Shown: positions 1-7,311, numbered from the stretch's first letter. The stretch: DNA of 22,046 nt from an uncultured Lachnospiraceae bacterium (GCA_949076555.1 CARUOB010000052.1:1-22046); one strand, 5' to 3'. Notes: generated by a model from the sequence alone, not told the origin. Made by a program: numbers and translations.

Positions 1-74
1 CCGCAAGACAGGCTGTGAAGGATATGGTAGCACACAAGATTAAGAACGTGCTCGGTTCCGACGGCAAGGCGTAA
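1..74 (+). CDS. C-terminal end of a gene, probably class II fructose-bisphosphate aldolase (partial)
   Basis: Only the last 23 codons are present; the frame enters at base 3 and stops with TAA at 72-74. The tail ends NVLGSDGKA, preceded by an ARQAVKDMV segment. This resembles the C-terminus of clostridial class II fructose-1,6-bisphosphate aldolases, which often end in a lysine-rich helix followed by GS/GC-x-GKA. The aldolase would cleave fructose-1,6-bisphosphate to DHAP and glyceraldehyde-3-phosphate in glycolysis. The family call rests on this short tail alone and no catalytic residue is visible. A strong terminator follows 46 bases downstream, so this is the last gene of its transcript. 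Confidence 0.5.
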   Translation, partial: ARQAVKDMVAHKIKNVLGSDGKA

Positions 75-118
75 ATCGCATAATAAGGATGCGTATGCAT
101 TAATGAATTAAGTAAAAA

Positions 119-157
119 AACCCGGCAAGCTTTTACAGCTGCGCCGGGGTTTTTTTA
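119..157. terminator. bidirectional intrinsic terminator between convergent genes
   Basis: CCCGGC (121-126) pairs with GCCGGG (143-148), and AGC (128-130) with GCT (138-140) lengthens the stem. A run of seven A (114-120) lies on the left and T (150-157) on the right, so the hairpin has a U-tract in both directions. It can end the plus-strand aldolase-like gene and the minus-strand symporter. Confidence 0.9.
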
Positions 158-230
158 AATATATAATATCTTACAAGGACAGAAATAGCAGACAATCCGG
201 CAAATTTCTTTTTCGATTCCTCTCTTTTCC

Positions 231-1730
231 TTATTTGTCCCTATACATTTCTTTCAACTCCGCCGCATGTGTCTCCTCAATATCCGGGAAGGCGGAAAGC
301 ATCGGCTTCACGTTCTCTTTTTTCAGCATTCTTGCCACATAGTTCCGCGTGATCTTCATAACGATGGGGGACAGGCTTAAGACACCGATCAGGTTCGGGA
401 TCGCCATCAGCCCGTTAAAGGTATCGGAAAGATCCCATGCCAGCCCCAGATTCATTGTCGCGCCCACATAGATCATCAGGACGAACACGATTTTGTACAC
501 GATCATGGACTTTGTACCAAAGAGATACTCCCATGCCTTAGAACCGTAGTGACTCCAGCCGAGTACCGTGGAGAAGGCGAACAGCAGGATGGCAATGGCA
601 ATAAACATGGGACCGGCATTGCCGAACCTGGTGGCGAAAGCCTCTCCTACAAGCGCGGAACCTTCGGAGGAGCTTAACACCGCGCCGGTTTCCAGATCAA
701 CCAGACCCGAGGAGAGCACCACGAACGCGGTCAGCGTGCAGACAACAATTGTGTCTGCGAATACCTCAAAGATGCCCCACATACCCTGGCGAACAGGCTC
801 TTTCACGTTGGAGCTGGAATGTACCATGACGGAGGAACCAAGCCCGGCTTCGTTTGAGAAGACGCCGCGCTTCATGCCCCATGTGAGCGCCATTTTTACG
901 CCGCTGCCGACGATACCGCCGCCCACCGCGCGAAGACCGAAGGCGCCTTTGAAAATAGCGGAGAAAACCGCACCGCACTGATCGATATTCATAATAAAGA
1001 GAGCCACAGCGCCTAACACATAGATGATAGCCATAAACGGCACCAGCTTCTCGGTAACCGATGCGATACGTTTCAGCCCGCCCACGATAACGAGAGCCGC
1101 GAGAATCAAGAGCGCGATACCCGTCACATAAGTAGGAACGCCGAAAGCGGACTTCATGTTTCCGGAGATGGAGTTGATCTGGCTCATGTTGCCGATACCG
1201 AAGGATGCCAGTACGCAGAAAATGGAGAACAGGACGGCGAGCACCGCGCCAATCTGCTTAAAGCCCTTATAGGAGCCAAGTCCGTCCTTCAAGTAGTACA
1301 TCGCACCGCCGGACCATTCGTTCCGCTCATTCTTGCGGCGGTAGTAGATGCCCAGCACATTTTCGGAATAGTTGGTCATCATACCGAAGAACGCCACGAT
1401 CCACATCCAGAAGATTGCGCCCGGGCCGCCCGAGATCAGCGCGCTTGCCACGCCGACGATATTACCCGTGCCGATCGTAGCGGCGAGTGCCGTACATAAT
1501 GACTGGAACTGGGAGATGGACTGATCTTCCTTGTCTGTGTGTTTCGTAATATGTTCATCTTTAAAAATACCGCCGATGGTATTTTTAAACCAGTGTCCAA
1601 TGTGTGACAACTGGAAAAATTTGGTAAGGGCGGTCATCAGAATACCCGTACCGACGAGCAGCACCAGCATGGGAATGCCCCAGACGAAACTGTTGACGGC
1701 GCTGTTCACATTTGTAATCATTTCAACCAT
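231..1730 (-). CDS. sodium:alanine symporter family (AGCS) amino-acid carrier
   Basis: A 499-residue polytopic membrane protein of the alanine/glycine:cation symporter family, expected to take up alanine or glycine with Na+ (or H+) at the cytoplasmic membrane. Family hallmarks are the hydrophobic N-terminal helix (about 18-38), the ATIGTGNIVGVA stretch (84-95), the GGPGAIFWMW segment (101-110) and the WSGGAMYYL segment (139-147). Length is typical. The frame is open 25 codons further upstream, but the ATG at 1730 is chosen because AGGAGG (1745-1740) sits 9 bases before it. Its own promoter and a 128-base leader with a terminator-like hairpin lie upstream. The exact substrate (alanine, glycine or glutamine) cannot be read from the sequence. 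Confidence 0.93.
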   Translation of the reverse strand: MVEMITNVNSAVNSFVWGIPMLVLLVGTGILMTALTKFFQLSHIGHWFKNTIGGIFKDEHITKHTDKEDQSISQFQSLCTALAATIGTGNIVGVASALISGGPGAIFWMWIVAFFGMMTNYSENVLGIYYRRKNERNEWSGGAMYYLKDGLGSYKGFKQIGAVLAVLFSIFCVLASFGIGNMSQINSISGNMKSAFGVPTYVTGIALLILAALVIVGGLKRIASVTEKLVPFMAIIYVLGAVALFIMNIDQCGAVFSAIFKGAFGLRAVGGGIVGSGVKMALTWGMKRGVFSNEAGLGSSVMVHSSSNVKEPVRQGMWGIFEVFADTIVVCTLTAFVVLSSGLVDLETGAVLSSSEGSALVGEAFATRFGNAGPMFIAIAILLFAFSTVLGWSHYGSKAWEYLFGTKSMIVYKIVFVLMIYVGATMNLGLAWDLSDTFNGLMAIPNLIGVLSLSPIVMKITRNYVARMLKKENVKPMLSAFPDIEETHAAELKEMYRDK

Positions 1731-1781
1731 GACACATTTCCTCCTCTTACTTTTACACAAGTGTATCCAACTCTTATAAGG

Positions 1782-1815
1782 AAAAAAGGCGCAGACATCA
1801 AACAAAATGTCTACG
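1782..1815 (-). promoter_or_regulatory. terminator-like hairpin in the leader of the AGCS symporter gene
   Basis: On the minus strand CGTAGACAT (1815-1807) pairs with ATGTCTGCG (1798-1790): nine pairs with one G-U wobble around an eight-base loop. It is followed by CC and six T (1787-1782). It lies between the predicted promoter and the start codon, where it could act as an attenuator. No known riboswitch aptamer was recognised upstream of it. The stem is only moderately strong. Confidence 0.45.
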
Positions 1816-1864
1816 TCGACAATTATGGAACACTTTCACATTATAAAGATTCTTACGGTATTCA

Positions 1865-1893
1865 AGTATACCATAAAACAAAATATATGACAA
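1865..1893 (-). promoter_or_regulatory. sigma-A type promoter for the AGCS symporter gene
   Basis: On the minus strand TTGTCA (1893-1888) and TATACT (1870-1865) are separated by exactly 17 bases, close to the TTGACA/TATAAT consensus. Transcription would begin near 1858, giving a leader of about 128 bases. Confidence 0.7.
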
Positions 1894-2141
1894 GGAAAAA
1901 TTGTATACATGCATATACTTGCGGCTATACTGTGATGAAAGGCAAATGCGGAAAAGCCCCAGAAAAGGGAGGATGCCAAGTAAGGTCTCCCCTACTTGGC
2001 ATTTATTATGAAAAAGTTTTAATTAATCAGCTAACTTTGTGATCAGCTCGCTGTGTTGTATCTTATGGTCTTAGTATACGTTGCAGAAATGTCTGAATCA
2101 TGATTATAAAATGAAATTTTTTAAAATTAATTATGAACATA
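1894..2141. other. non-coding stretch between symporter promoter and kinase 3' end
   Basis: No gene is supported here; the one open frame has no family resemblance and no convincing ribosome binding site. The only clear structure is an inverted repeat, ATGCCAAGTA (1973-1982) and TACTTGGCAT (1993-2002), described separately. The part next to the kinase stop (about 2090-2141) is very AT-rich and has no recognisable minus-strand terminator. Confidence 0.6.
1973..2002. repeat. perfect 10-bp inverted repeat
   Basis: ATGCCAAGTA and TACTTGGCAT are exact reverse complements around a ten-base loop in which GG and CC can also pair. It lies downstream of the minus-strand kinase. It lacks a good U-tract on that strand (CCTTTTC follows at some distance). 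It may be a weak terminator, an RNA 3'-end structure or a protein-binding dyad. Confidence 0.55.
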
Positions 2142-4154
2142 TTATGAACGGCGAGCCGCAATCGGAATACAGATTGTAAAGGTAGTTCCCTCTCCTTCTT
2201 TGGACGCTGCCTCGATCCGCCCGGCATGTTCCAAAACAATGGTGCGGGCGATGGCGAGCCCCAGCCCTTGACCGCCCCTGTCGCTGCGGGTAGTGTAGGA
2301 GCGGTGGAAGATGTTAGGAAGCTCCTCTTCCGGGATGCCGCAGCCCGTGTCTGAAACGGCGATGTAGGCAGTGCTTTCATCTGCCGTAAGGGAGAGGGTG
2401 ATTCTGCCCTCCGGCGGCGTGAAGTCGGCGGCATTGTATATAAGATTTTCCAGCGCACGGAAGAGCTGTTCGCGGTTTGCCATGATATAGCAGGGGCGAG
2501 ACGTAATGTCCGCAAAAACATTCGGCCCGTAAAGCTCTATAATCGGACGGCAGTTGTGACAGAAATCTGCGAGGAAGGTATTGAGCAGCAAAAGTTCCAT
2601 CTTGGCGGGGGCACTTGTCCGGGCGGCAATCTCCTGAATGGATTTCAGGCGGTCGGATAAAATATTGCACTGTTCTTCTATATGAAGCATTCTTTCGTGG
2701 GTGGCTTCGTCCAGCATAATGTCGTTTTGCCGTATGATCTGCGCCATGTTTGAGAGGGAGGTCAGAGGCGATTTCATATCATGTCCAAGCTCTGCGATCA
2801 ACTGGCTCCTCTCCGTGAGAAGCCTGCGCAGATGTTCCGTTTTGTCCGCAACTTCTTCCTGCAGACACAGATTCAGCCGCCTGTTTTCCGCGGTCATTTC
2901 CCGGCTTCGCTGTACCATCAGAAAGGCGAAGGCGATTACCATACAAAAGGAGCCGTACTCTTCGGGATACGCGCCGATAAACGGTTCGTAGTATCCGATG
3001 GAGAGGACACTGTAAATTAGGCAGAGGCCGTTTGCGACAGCGGCGGCGAGAACGATCTTAAAATATTGCAGTCCCATCAAACCGCCATAGACCGACAGGC
3101 TGATCAGAAAGAGAGCCATAATAGCTTTGTACCATGAGATGAGCGGTCCGTACCATTGCACAAGTCCGGGAACCACGGGAAATACGAGCACAGGAGCGGC
3201 GACGACAACGACGCAGGCTCCCAAAGCGAGCGCACGAAGCCCTTTTTTCAGGCGGCAGGAAATTTCGCCGGAATTAAGTTCCGGCATAAACAGCAGAAGT
3301 GCAATTTGCATGGAAAAGTAAATGCCGGATATAGCGGCGGCGTCCTCCACCGCATAGAGAGCGCGCACGAAAGGCACGCCGACAAGCCTTAGGAACGGAT
3401 AGCAGATCCGCAGTGCAAAGGACAGACTTAACATGCCGAAATAGAATGTGGGCGCTTTGTCGCCGTCTCCTCTTCGCCCCCAGAGTACGATGCAGAAAAG
3501 GGAGAGCGTGAGCGACGAAAAAAACAGCAGTCCATAGAGGAGCATCCGGGCGGCAACGAGGCGGTTGACACTGTCTGCATCCCCGATCACGGGCGCGTAC
3601 CAGATGCCGCCGTAATAGTGAGAATAGTTGGCAGTCTGGATAATCAGCTCCGCCTCCCCGTCCAGAAAAAACGCATAAGTATTGTCTTTGATCAGGGGAG
3701 AATAACTGTCGGGAGACACATCTCCGGTTTCACCGAGACAAATTCCGTTCACAAAGACTCTGGCGGCGCACAGCGGCTCCGGCAGATAGAGAAGGACGCT
3801 GCCGCTTCCCTGTAGACGCATACGCCATGTCGAGGTTCCGTAAGGGTTTTTGTCTTCATGGAACATGGCGAGGTTTGGGTATTCGCCGGCCCATATGTTG
3901 TAATAATTGCGCGTGCCGGATGAAAAATCCGCCGGGGAAAGCAGGGCGTCCGGATAAAACGCCCATCCATCCACGAGGGCGCAGTATCCCTTTTCTGGAA
4001 TCATGTAAATTTGGCCTTGTGCAGGGAGCGCCTTTGCTATATATTTATTATCATACTGTGTGACGACAGACAATCCGGTCAGGCTTATGATAACGGCGCC
4101 TGCGATTACAAGAATGGTCTGCCATGCGGATTTTGTAAAAATATGTTGTTTCAT
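2142..4154 (-). CDS. membrane sensor histidine kinase with extracytoplasmic jelly-roll-like domain (7TMR-DISM-like)
   Basis: A 670-residue sensor kinase. Order: one N-terminal membrane helix (about 11-31), an extracytoplasmic domain (about 32-195), a block of about seven hydrophobic helices (about 200-415), a short coiled linker, then HisKA and HATPase_c. The H-box GHDMKSPLTS carries the phospho-accepting His458. The N-box has Asn570 and Asn574, the G1 box is DTGCGI (602-607) and the G2 box is GGQGLGLAIA (627-636), so the kinase looks active. The outer domain contains a beta-rich stretch (about 110-190, with FVNGICLGETG) that resembles galactose-binding-like modules of GH2 enzymes and DISMED2 sensors, suggesting a carbohydrate or cell-surface ligand (inference). 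ATG 4154 is chosen over an in-frame TTG at 4175 because GGAAGGA precedes it by 12 bases. The likely partner regulator is at 6362-7045, separated by an opposing gene. Confidence 0.88.
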   Translation of the reverse strand: MKQHIFTKSAWQTILVIAGAVIISLTGLSVVTQYDNKYIAKALPAQGQIYMIPEKGYCALVDGWAFYPDALLSPADFSSGTRNYYNIWAGEYPNLAMFHEDKNPYGTSTWRMRLQGSGSVLLYLPEPLCAARVFVNGICLGETGDVSPDSYSPLIKDNTYAFFLDGEAELIIQTANYSHYYGGIWYAPVIGDADSVNRLVAARMLLYGLLFFSSLTLSLFCIVLWGRRGDGDKAPTFYFGMLSLSFALRICYPFLRLVGVPFVRALYAVEDAAAISGIYFSMQIALLLFMPELNSGEISCRLKKGLRALALGACVVVVAAPVLVFPVVPGLVQWYGPLISWYKAIMALFLISLSVYGGLMGLQYFKIVLAAAVANGLCLIYSVLSIGYYEPFIGAYPEEYGSFCMVIAFAFLMVQRSREMTAENRRLNLCLQEEVADKTEHLRRLLTERSQLIAELGHDMKSPLTSLSNMAQIIRQNDIMLDEATHERMLHIEEQCNILSDRLKSIQEIAARTSAPAKMELLLLNTFLADFCHNCRPIIELYGPNVFADITSRPCYIMANREQLFRALENLIYNAADFTPPEGRITLSLTADESTAYIAVSDTGCGIPEEELPNIFHRSYTTRSDRGGQGLGLAIARTIVLEHAGRIEAASKEGEGTTFTICIPIAARRS

Positions 4155-4177
4155 AATAAAATATTTTCCTTCCAAAT

Positions 4178-4206
4178 ATTATAGAAGAGTGAAAAGTAAA
4201 AGTTAA
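4178..4206 (-). promoter_or_regulatory. promoter for the sensor histidine kinase
   Basis: On the minus strand TTAACT (4206-4201) and TATAAT (4183-4178) are spaced by 17 bases. Transcription would begin near 4171, leaving a leader of only about 17 bases with the ribosome binding site at its 5' edge. The kinase can therefore be transcribed independently of the distant response regulator. Confidence 0.55.
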
Positions 4207-4229
4207 AAAACGATGCAGAGGTGGAGAAA

Positions 4230-6389
4230 ATGATGAAGAGCAGGTGTACTTTTTTGTTTATACTCAGCTTTGTGATTGTGAGTCTATTATACAGAGCCGA
4301 TTTCATTGTCGCAATGGCCGCGCCGCAAAATGTGGAAGAAACATCCGATTCGGCGGCGGAGCAGAGCGATGAATCTGCCGCGGACCGGGAACCGGAAGAA
4401 TGCGACAGGCCTGCCGATGCGGAAGCGGAGGAAAGCGGCAATCCCGATGCCGATACGGAGGCGGAGGAAAGCGACAAACCTGATGCCGATGCGGAAGCGG
4501 AAGAAAGCGGCAATACTGATGCCGATGCGGAAACGGAGGAAGGCGGCGATCCTGATGCCGATGAGGAAGCGGAGGAAAGTGGCAAACCTGATGCCGATGA
4601 GGAAGCGGAGGAAAGTGGCAAACCTGATGCCGATACGGAAGCGGAAGAAGGCACCGAGCTGTCTGGTGAACCGAAACAGGAAGAGGGCGCCAATCCTGAT
4701 GCCGATATGGAAGCGGTGGAACCCGGCGAGTCCACGGTCGAGGCAGTGTTGCAGGCTTCGGAGTACGCTGATAAGAAGGAACCGGAAGAAAGTGTGTCCA
4801 CCGGCCGGGAACTGACGGACTGGCTGGAATCGCACAAGTTCACTGGGGGTACGGTTAAACTGGCTGACCACATCGTTCTGGAAGAGGCGTACGATTTTTA
4901 TCCCAATGCGCCGTATATGCCTGCCATCACGGTTGATACGGACCGCTATACCATCACTGTGACAGGGAAGGTTGGACTTTCGAGCGATAACAGGCTTGCC
5001 TTCTCGGGACACCCGGATGGAAAAGGCATCTTTCATGTGAAGGAAAAAGGGCTTCTTTCCATGCAGGGTATTGCGGTGGAGAGCGAAACGGGCGCGCTGT
5101 GGCAGGAGGAGGGAGCCGGGCTGGTTGTTTCCGGTTGTCAGATCACAGGGAGCATCCATTATGCGAAGACGCCTTTCGTGATAGACCCAGATCCCGTCTG
5201 CGTTGTGGTGGAGAAGGGACAGACGGTGAATGATGTCCTGCCGGAATCTCTTCGCTGCAGGGTCAATCGGCAGGGAGAGGTAAGCTCCGATGATTCGGTT
5301 CCGTTGGTGTGGAATTTGGAAGGCACTAAGAGGCAGCAGGAAGAGAGACTGCGCTTTCAGGCGCAGGGCTTCTTTTTGCAGGCGGTATCTGTGGAGCCGG
5401 TGCGGTGCACGGTTGTCTATAACGACTATCCGATGACCTTTAAGGAAGTACGTGCGTCGATGTACAAAAACAGTTATATCTTCAAGGGTTTTTATTCGAA
5501 GCCGGAAGGGGAATCCCTGTATACCTTGAAATCGGAGTATTCTTTCGACGCGGAAAACTGGTTTGTATCCGATGAAAAGATGGTGGATGATACATCATAC
5601 GCAGATTTTGTTATCGTTGCTGACGATGTGCAGTCCGACAGGGCCGCTTATCCTCATATATATATCCGCTTGCGGTGTGACAATAACGAAACCGAATATT
5701 TTTCTAATATGTTGTGCTATGCGGCGGACAACTTGGACGAGGAGGAAGATATAGGAGGCAGCCGGGGCGGCGGCACTTCCATCACAAATCCGCCGGATGA
5801 GCCGCGGGAGGAGATCGACGGTACACCTTCGGAAGGGGAAAAGCCGGAGGAAAAGGCGGACCGCGATGAGGATTCGGACAAGGTCGATCCGGAGGAGGAA
5901 GCCGCAGGCCGGACGGAAAATGCGACGCCCGCTGATGCAGGCGGGGCAGACGATGGCGCAGGACAGCCGTTACATGGGGCGCAGACAGACGAGGATGCAA
6001 GACGGCAGTCCGGCGCGGAATCTTCAAATATTAAGGCGGACAGGATCTCCGCCACGAAAGCGGAGACTGCCAAAATAGAGCAGACGTCACAGGCTGCGTC
6101 CATGGAATCTGGAGAAGCCTCTGTGCTATATGCCCGAACGGATGCGGGCGATGGGGAAAGCGCTGCCCACAGTGATTTGGCCGTCCCGGATCATGTGGAG
6201 GCTGTCGAAGCCATATCCGCATACGGAGAAAACGGCGTAGATTTCACGCAGACACAGTCTTTGCGTGCGGATAACCGCCGGGCCGGTCATATGGTGATCG
6301 CGGCGGGGGCTGTTTTGTTGGCGGCGTTTGCCGGGACGGCGGGTTTTTATACGTGTACCCGTTACTTCCGGTCCGGGACAAACAGATAA
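4230..6389 (+). CDS. secreted, membrane-anchored acidic repeat surface protein
   Basis: A 719-residue protein of no recognised family. It begins with a signal peptide (about 1-31, hydrophobic core FLFILSFVIVSLL). Next is an Asp/Glu/Ala-rich region (about 35-190) with tandem 12-residue units of pattern PDADxEAEESGx. A folded region follows (about 190-320) with short beta strands reminiscent of a right-handed beta-helix, then a second beta-rich domain (about 320-505). A long disordered acidic stretch (about 505-685) leads to one C-terminal membrane helix (about 687-708) and a basic tail ending RYFRSGTNR. This predicts an outward-facing protein held in the membrane, with no sortase motif. The start is ATG 4230 (or 4233) behind GGTGGAG; an in-frame GTG at 4221 is less well placed. 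It is divergent from the kinase and its stop lies inside the response-regulator gene, so it may be a target or an accessory sensor of that system (inference). Confidence 0.8.
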   Translation: MMKSRCTFLFILSFVIVSLLYRADFIVAMAAPQNVEETSDSAAEQSDESAADREPEECDRPADAEAEESGNPDADTEAEESDKPDADAEAEESGNTDADAETEEGGDPDADEEAEESGKPDADEEAEESGKPDADTEAEEGTELSGEPKQEEGANPDADMEAVEPGESTVEAVLQASEYADKKEPEESVSTGRELTDWLESHKFTGGTVKLADHIVLEEAYDFYPNAPYMPAITVDTDRYTITVTGKVGLSSDNRLAFSGHPDGKGIFHVKEKGLLSMQGIAVESETGALWQEEGAGLVVSGCQITGSIHYAKTPFVIDPDPVCVVVEKGQTVNDVLPESLRCRVNRQGEVSSDDSVPLVWNLEGTKRQQEERLRFQAQGFFLQAVSVEPVRCTVVYNDYPMTFKEVRASMYKNSYIFKGFYSKPEGESLYTLKSEYSFDAENWFVSDEKMVDDTSYADFVIVADDVQSDRAAYPHIYIRLRCDNNETEYFSNMLCYAADNLDEEEDIGGSRGGGTSITNPPDEPREEIDGTPSEGEKPEEKADRDEDSDKVDPEEEAAGRTENATPADAGGADDGAGQPLHGAQTDEDARRQSGAESSNIKADRISATKAETAKIEQTSQAASMESGEASVLYARTDAGDGESAAHSDLAVPDHVEAVEAISAYGENGVDFTQTQSLRADNRRAGHMVIAAGAVLLAAFAGTAGFYTCTRYFRSGTNR
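4407..4727 (+). repeat. 36-bp tandem repeat encoding acidic 12-residue units
   Basis: The DNA repeats with a 36-bp period. Six clear copies encode residues 71-142 (4440-4655), with degenerate copies on either side. The unit is roughly N/K-P-D-A-D-x-E-A-E-E-S-G. Copies differ mostly in the sixth residue and at wobble positions, consistent with expansion by unequal exchange or slippage. Confidence 0.85.
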
Positions 6390-7045
6390 CCTTTGTAGCG
6401 TTTGGTCTGGATATAGTCGTGACCGGGGCAGATTGCATAGAGCTTTCTGCGGATGCGCCCCATAATAACCTGCAGGGATTTTTGTCCCTTGTTGATCGGG
6501 GCTTTCCATACCGAATCGTAAATTTGCTCCGGCGTATAGATTTGGTTAGGATGTCTGGCAAGGAAATACAACACATCAAATTCGTAAGAAGAAAAATCTA
6601 CGGAATGTGTTTCATAAATGGCGCTGCAGGAGGAAGGACAGATGGAGAGGGGGCCGTAAGTAAGCGTTTTGGGCGGCTCGGCGGCTCTTCCGGAGCGGAT
6701 GCGCGCCTGCACCCGCAGCTCCAGCTCTTTTAAACTGTAAGGCTTGCACACATAGTCGTCCCCGCCGATGGCCAGTCCGCGGACCCGGTTTTCCTCCTCG
6801 GTATAGCCGGAGAGAAAAACGATGGGAAGGCCTGTCTTTGCGCGTATTTTTTCGCATAGCGCGAAGCCGCTCATGTCGGGCAGATCGACGTCCAAAATCA
6901 CGCAGTCCAGCGCATTGGATAAAATGATCTTTTCCGCGTTTTCTGCGGTATACGCGCAGACCACATCATATCCTTTTGAGTCAAAATACGTCTTGTTATC
7001 GTTCACAATTGTCGGATCATCATCGACCAGAAGAATGGTATACAT
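6362..7045 (-). CDS. OmpR/PhoB-family response regulator
   Basis: A 227-residue DNA-binding regulator. The receiver domain (1-115) has the acidic pocket DDD (8-10), phospho-acceptor Asp52 in ILDVDLPDMSG, Ser79 in VFLSG and Lys101 in KPYS. The winged-helix output domain (about 125-225) contains the FSSYEFDVLYFLARHP stretch and ends with the RRKLY...YKGYLF wing. All key residues are present. ATG 7045 is chosen because GGTGAGGT lies 5 bases upstream; an in-frame GTG at 7057 would overlap that site. It is the most likely partner of the sensor kinase at 2142-4154, although the two genes are separated by an oppositely oriented gene. Its last 28 bases overlap the 3' end of that gene. It diverges from mglB, so control of the mgl promoter is possible (inference). 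Confidence 0.92.
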   Translation of the reverse strand: MYTILLVDDDPTIVNDNKTYFDSKGYDVVCAYTAENAEKIILSNALDCVILDVDLPDMSGFALCEKIRAKTGLPIVFLSGYTEEENRVRGLAIGGDDYVCKPYSLKELELRVQARIRSGRAAEPPKTLTYGPLSICPSSCSAIYETHSVDFSSYEFDVLYFLARHPNQIYTPEQIYDSVWKAPINKGQKSLQVIMGRIRRKLYAICPGHDYIQTKRYKGYLFVPDRK

Positions 7046-7068
7046 ATCGGACCTCACCTTCGCACAGT

Positions 7069-7097
7069 CTGCAAATTTTATACAGCTGCAAATTTTG
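7069..7097. promoter_or_regulatory. tandem CTGCAAATTTT direct repeats upstream of the response regulator
   Basis: CTGCAAATTTT occurs exactly at 7069-7079 and 7086-7096, 17 bases apart. Related blocks CTGAAAAATTTTA (7138-7150) and GTGCAAAATATTC (7165-7177) lie further towards mglB. OmpR-family regulators commonly bind direct repeats, so this is a candidate operator for autoregulation and/or mgl control. Confidence 0.45.
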
Positions 7098-7108
7098 GTT
7101 TACAGATC

Positions 7109-7117
7109 AGTATAACA
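7109..7117 (-). promoter_or_regulatory. extended -10 promoter for the response regulator
   Basis: The minus strand carries TGTTATACT (7117-7109), an extended -10 element (TGn plus TATACT). No good -35 hexamer is seen, as is usual for extended -10 promoters. The transcript would start near 7102 and include both CTGCAAATTTT repeats in its leader. Confidence 0.45.
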
Positions 7118-7195
7118 TAAAAAGGAGAAAAAATTGTCTGAAAAATTTTACCTGCCATAAAATTGTGCAAAATATTCTTTAAATTTAAAAAAATG

Positions 7196-7224
7196 TTGAA
7201 AATGTTTGTAAACTTTATTATAAT
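7196..7224 (+). promoter_or_regulatory. sigma-A promoter of the mgl operon
   Basis: TTGAAA (7196-7201) and a perfect TATAAT (7219-7224) are separated by 17 bases. Transcription would start about 7231, giving an 80-base leader to mglB. Confidence 0.75.
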
Positions 7225-7233
7225 AGCCTAAGA

Positions 7234-7270
7234 CGGTAGTAATGAAATGTTACACAGTATATTACTGCCG
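7234..7270 (+). promoter_or_regulatory. 5'-end stem-loop of the mglB leader
   Basis: CGGTAGTAAT (7234-7243) pairs with ATTACTGCCG (7261-7270): ten pairs with one G-U wobble, only a few bases after the predicted transcription start. The 3' arm is also part of a small dyad, CAGTA-TAT-TACTG (7255-7267). It may stabilise the message or serve as a regulator site. Confidence 0.5.
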
Positions 7271-7311
7271 ATTAAAAATGCTCGGACAGAGCGAAACAGG
7301 GAGGAAAAAGA

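Noticed and set aside
1761..2042. A 93-codon plus-strand frame in the spacer between the symporter and kinase genes.
   Set aside because: It has no good ribosome site, crosses the symporter promoter and the inverted repeat, and resembles no family.
4320..4730. Regularly spaced repeats that might be a CRISPR array.
   Set aside because: The repeats are contiguous 36-bp coding units without unique spacers, and no cas genes are present.
4151..5159. Long minus-strand open frames (240 and 290 codons) opposite the acidic repeat gene.
   Set aside because: They are produced by the repeated Asp/Glu/Ala codons of the plus-strand gene, give low-complexity Ser/Ala or Arg/Ile/Phe repeats, and have no family resemblance.
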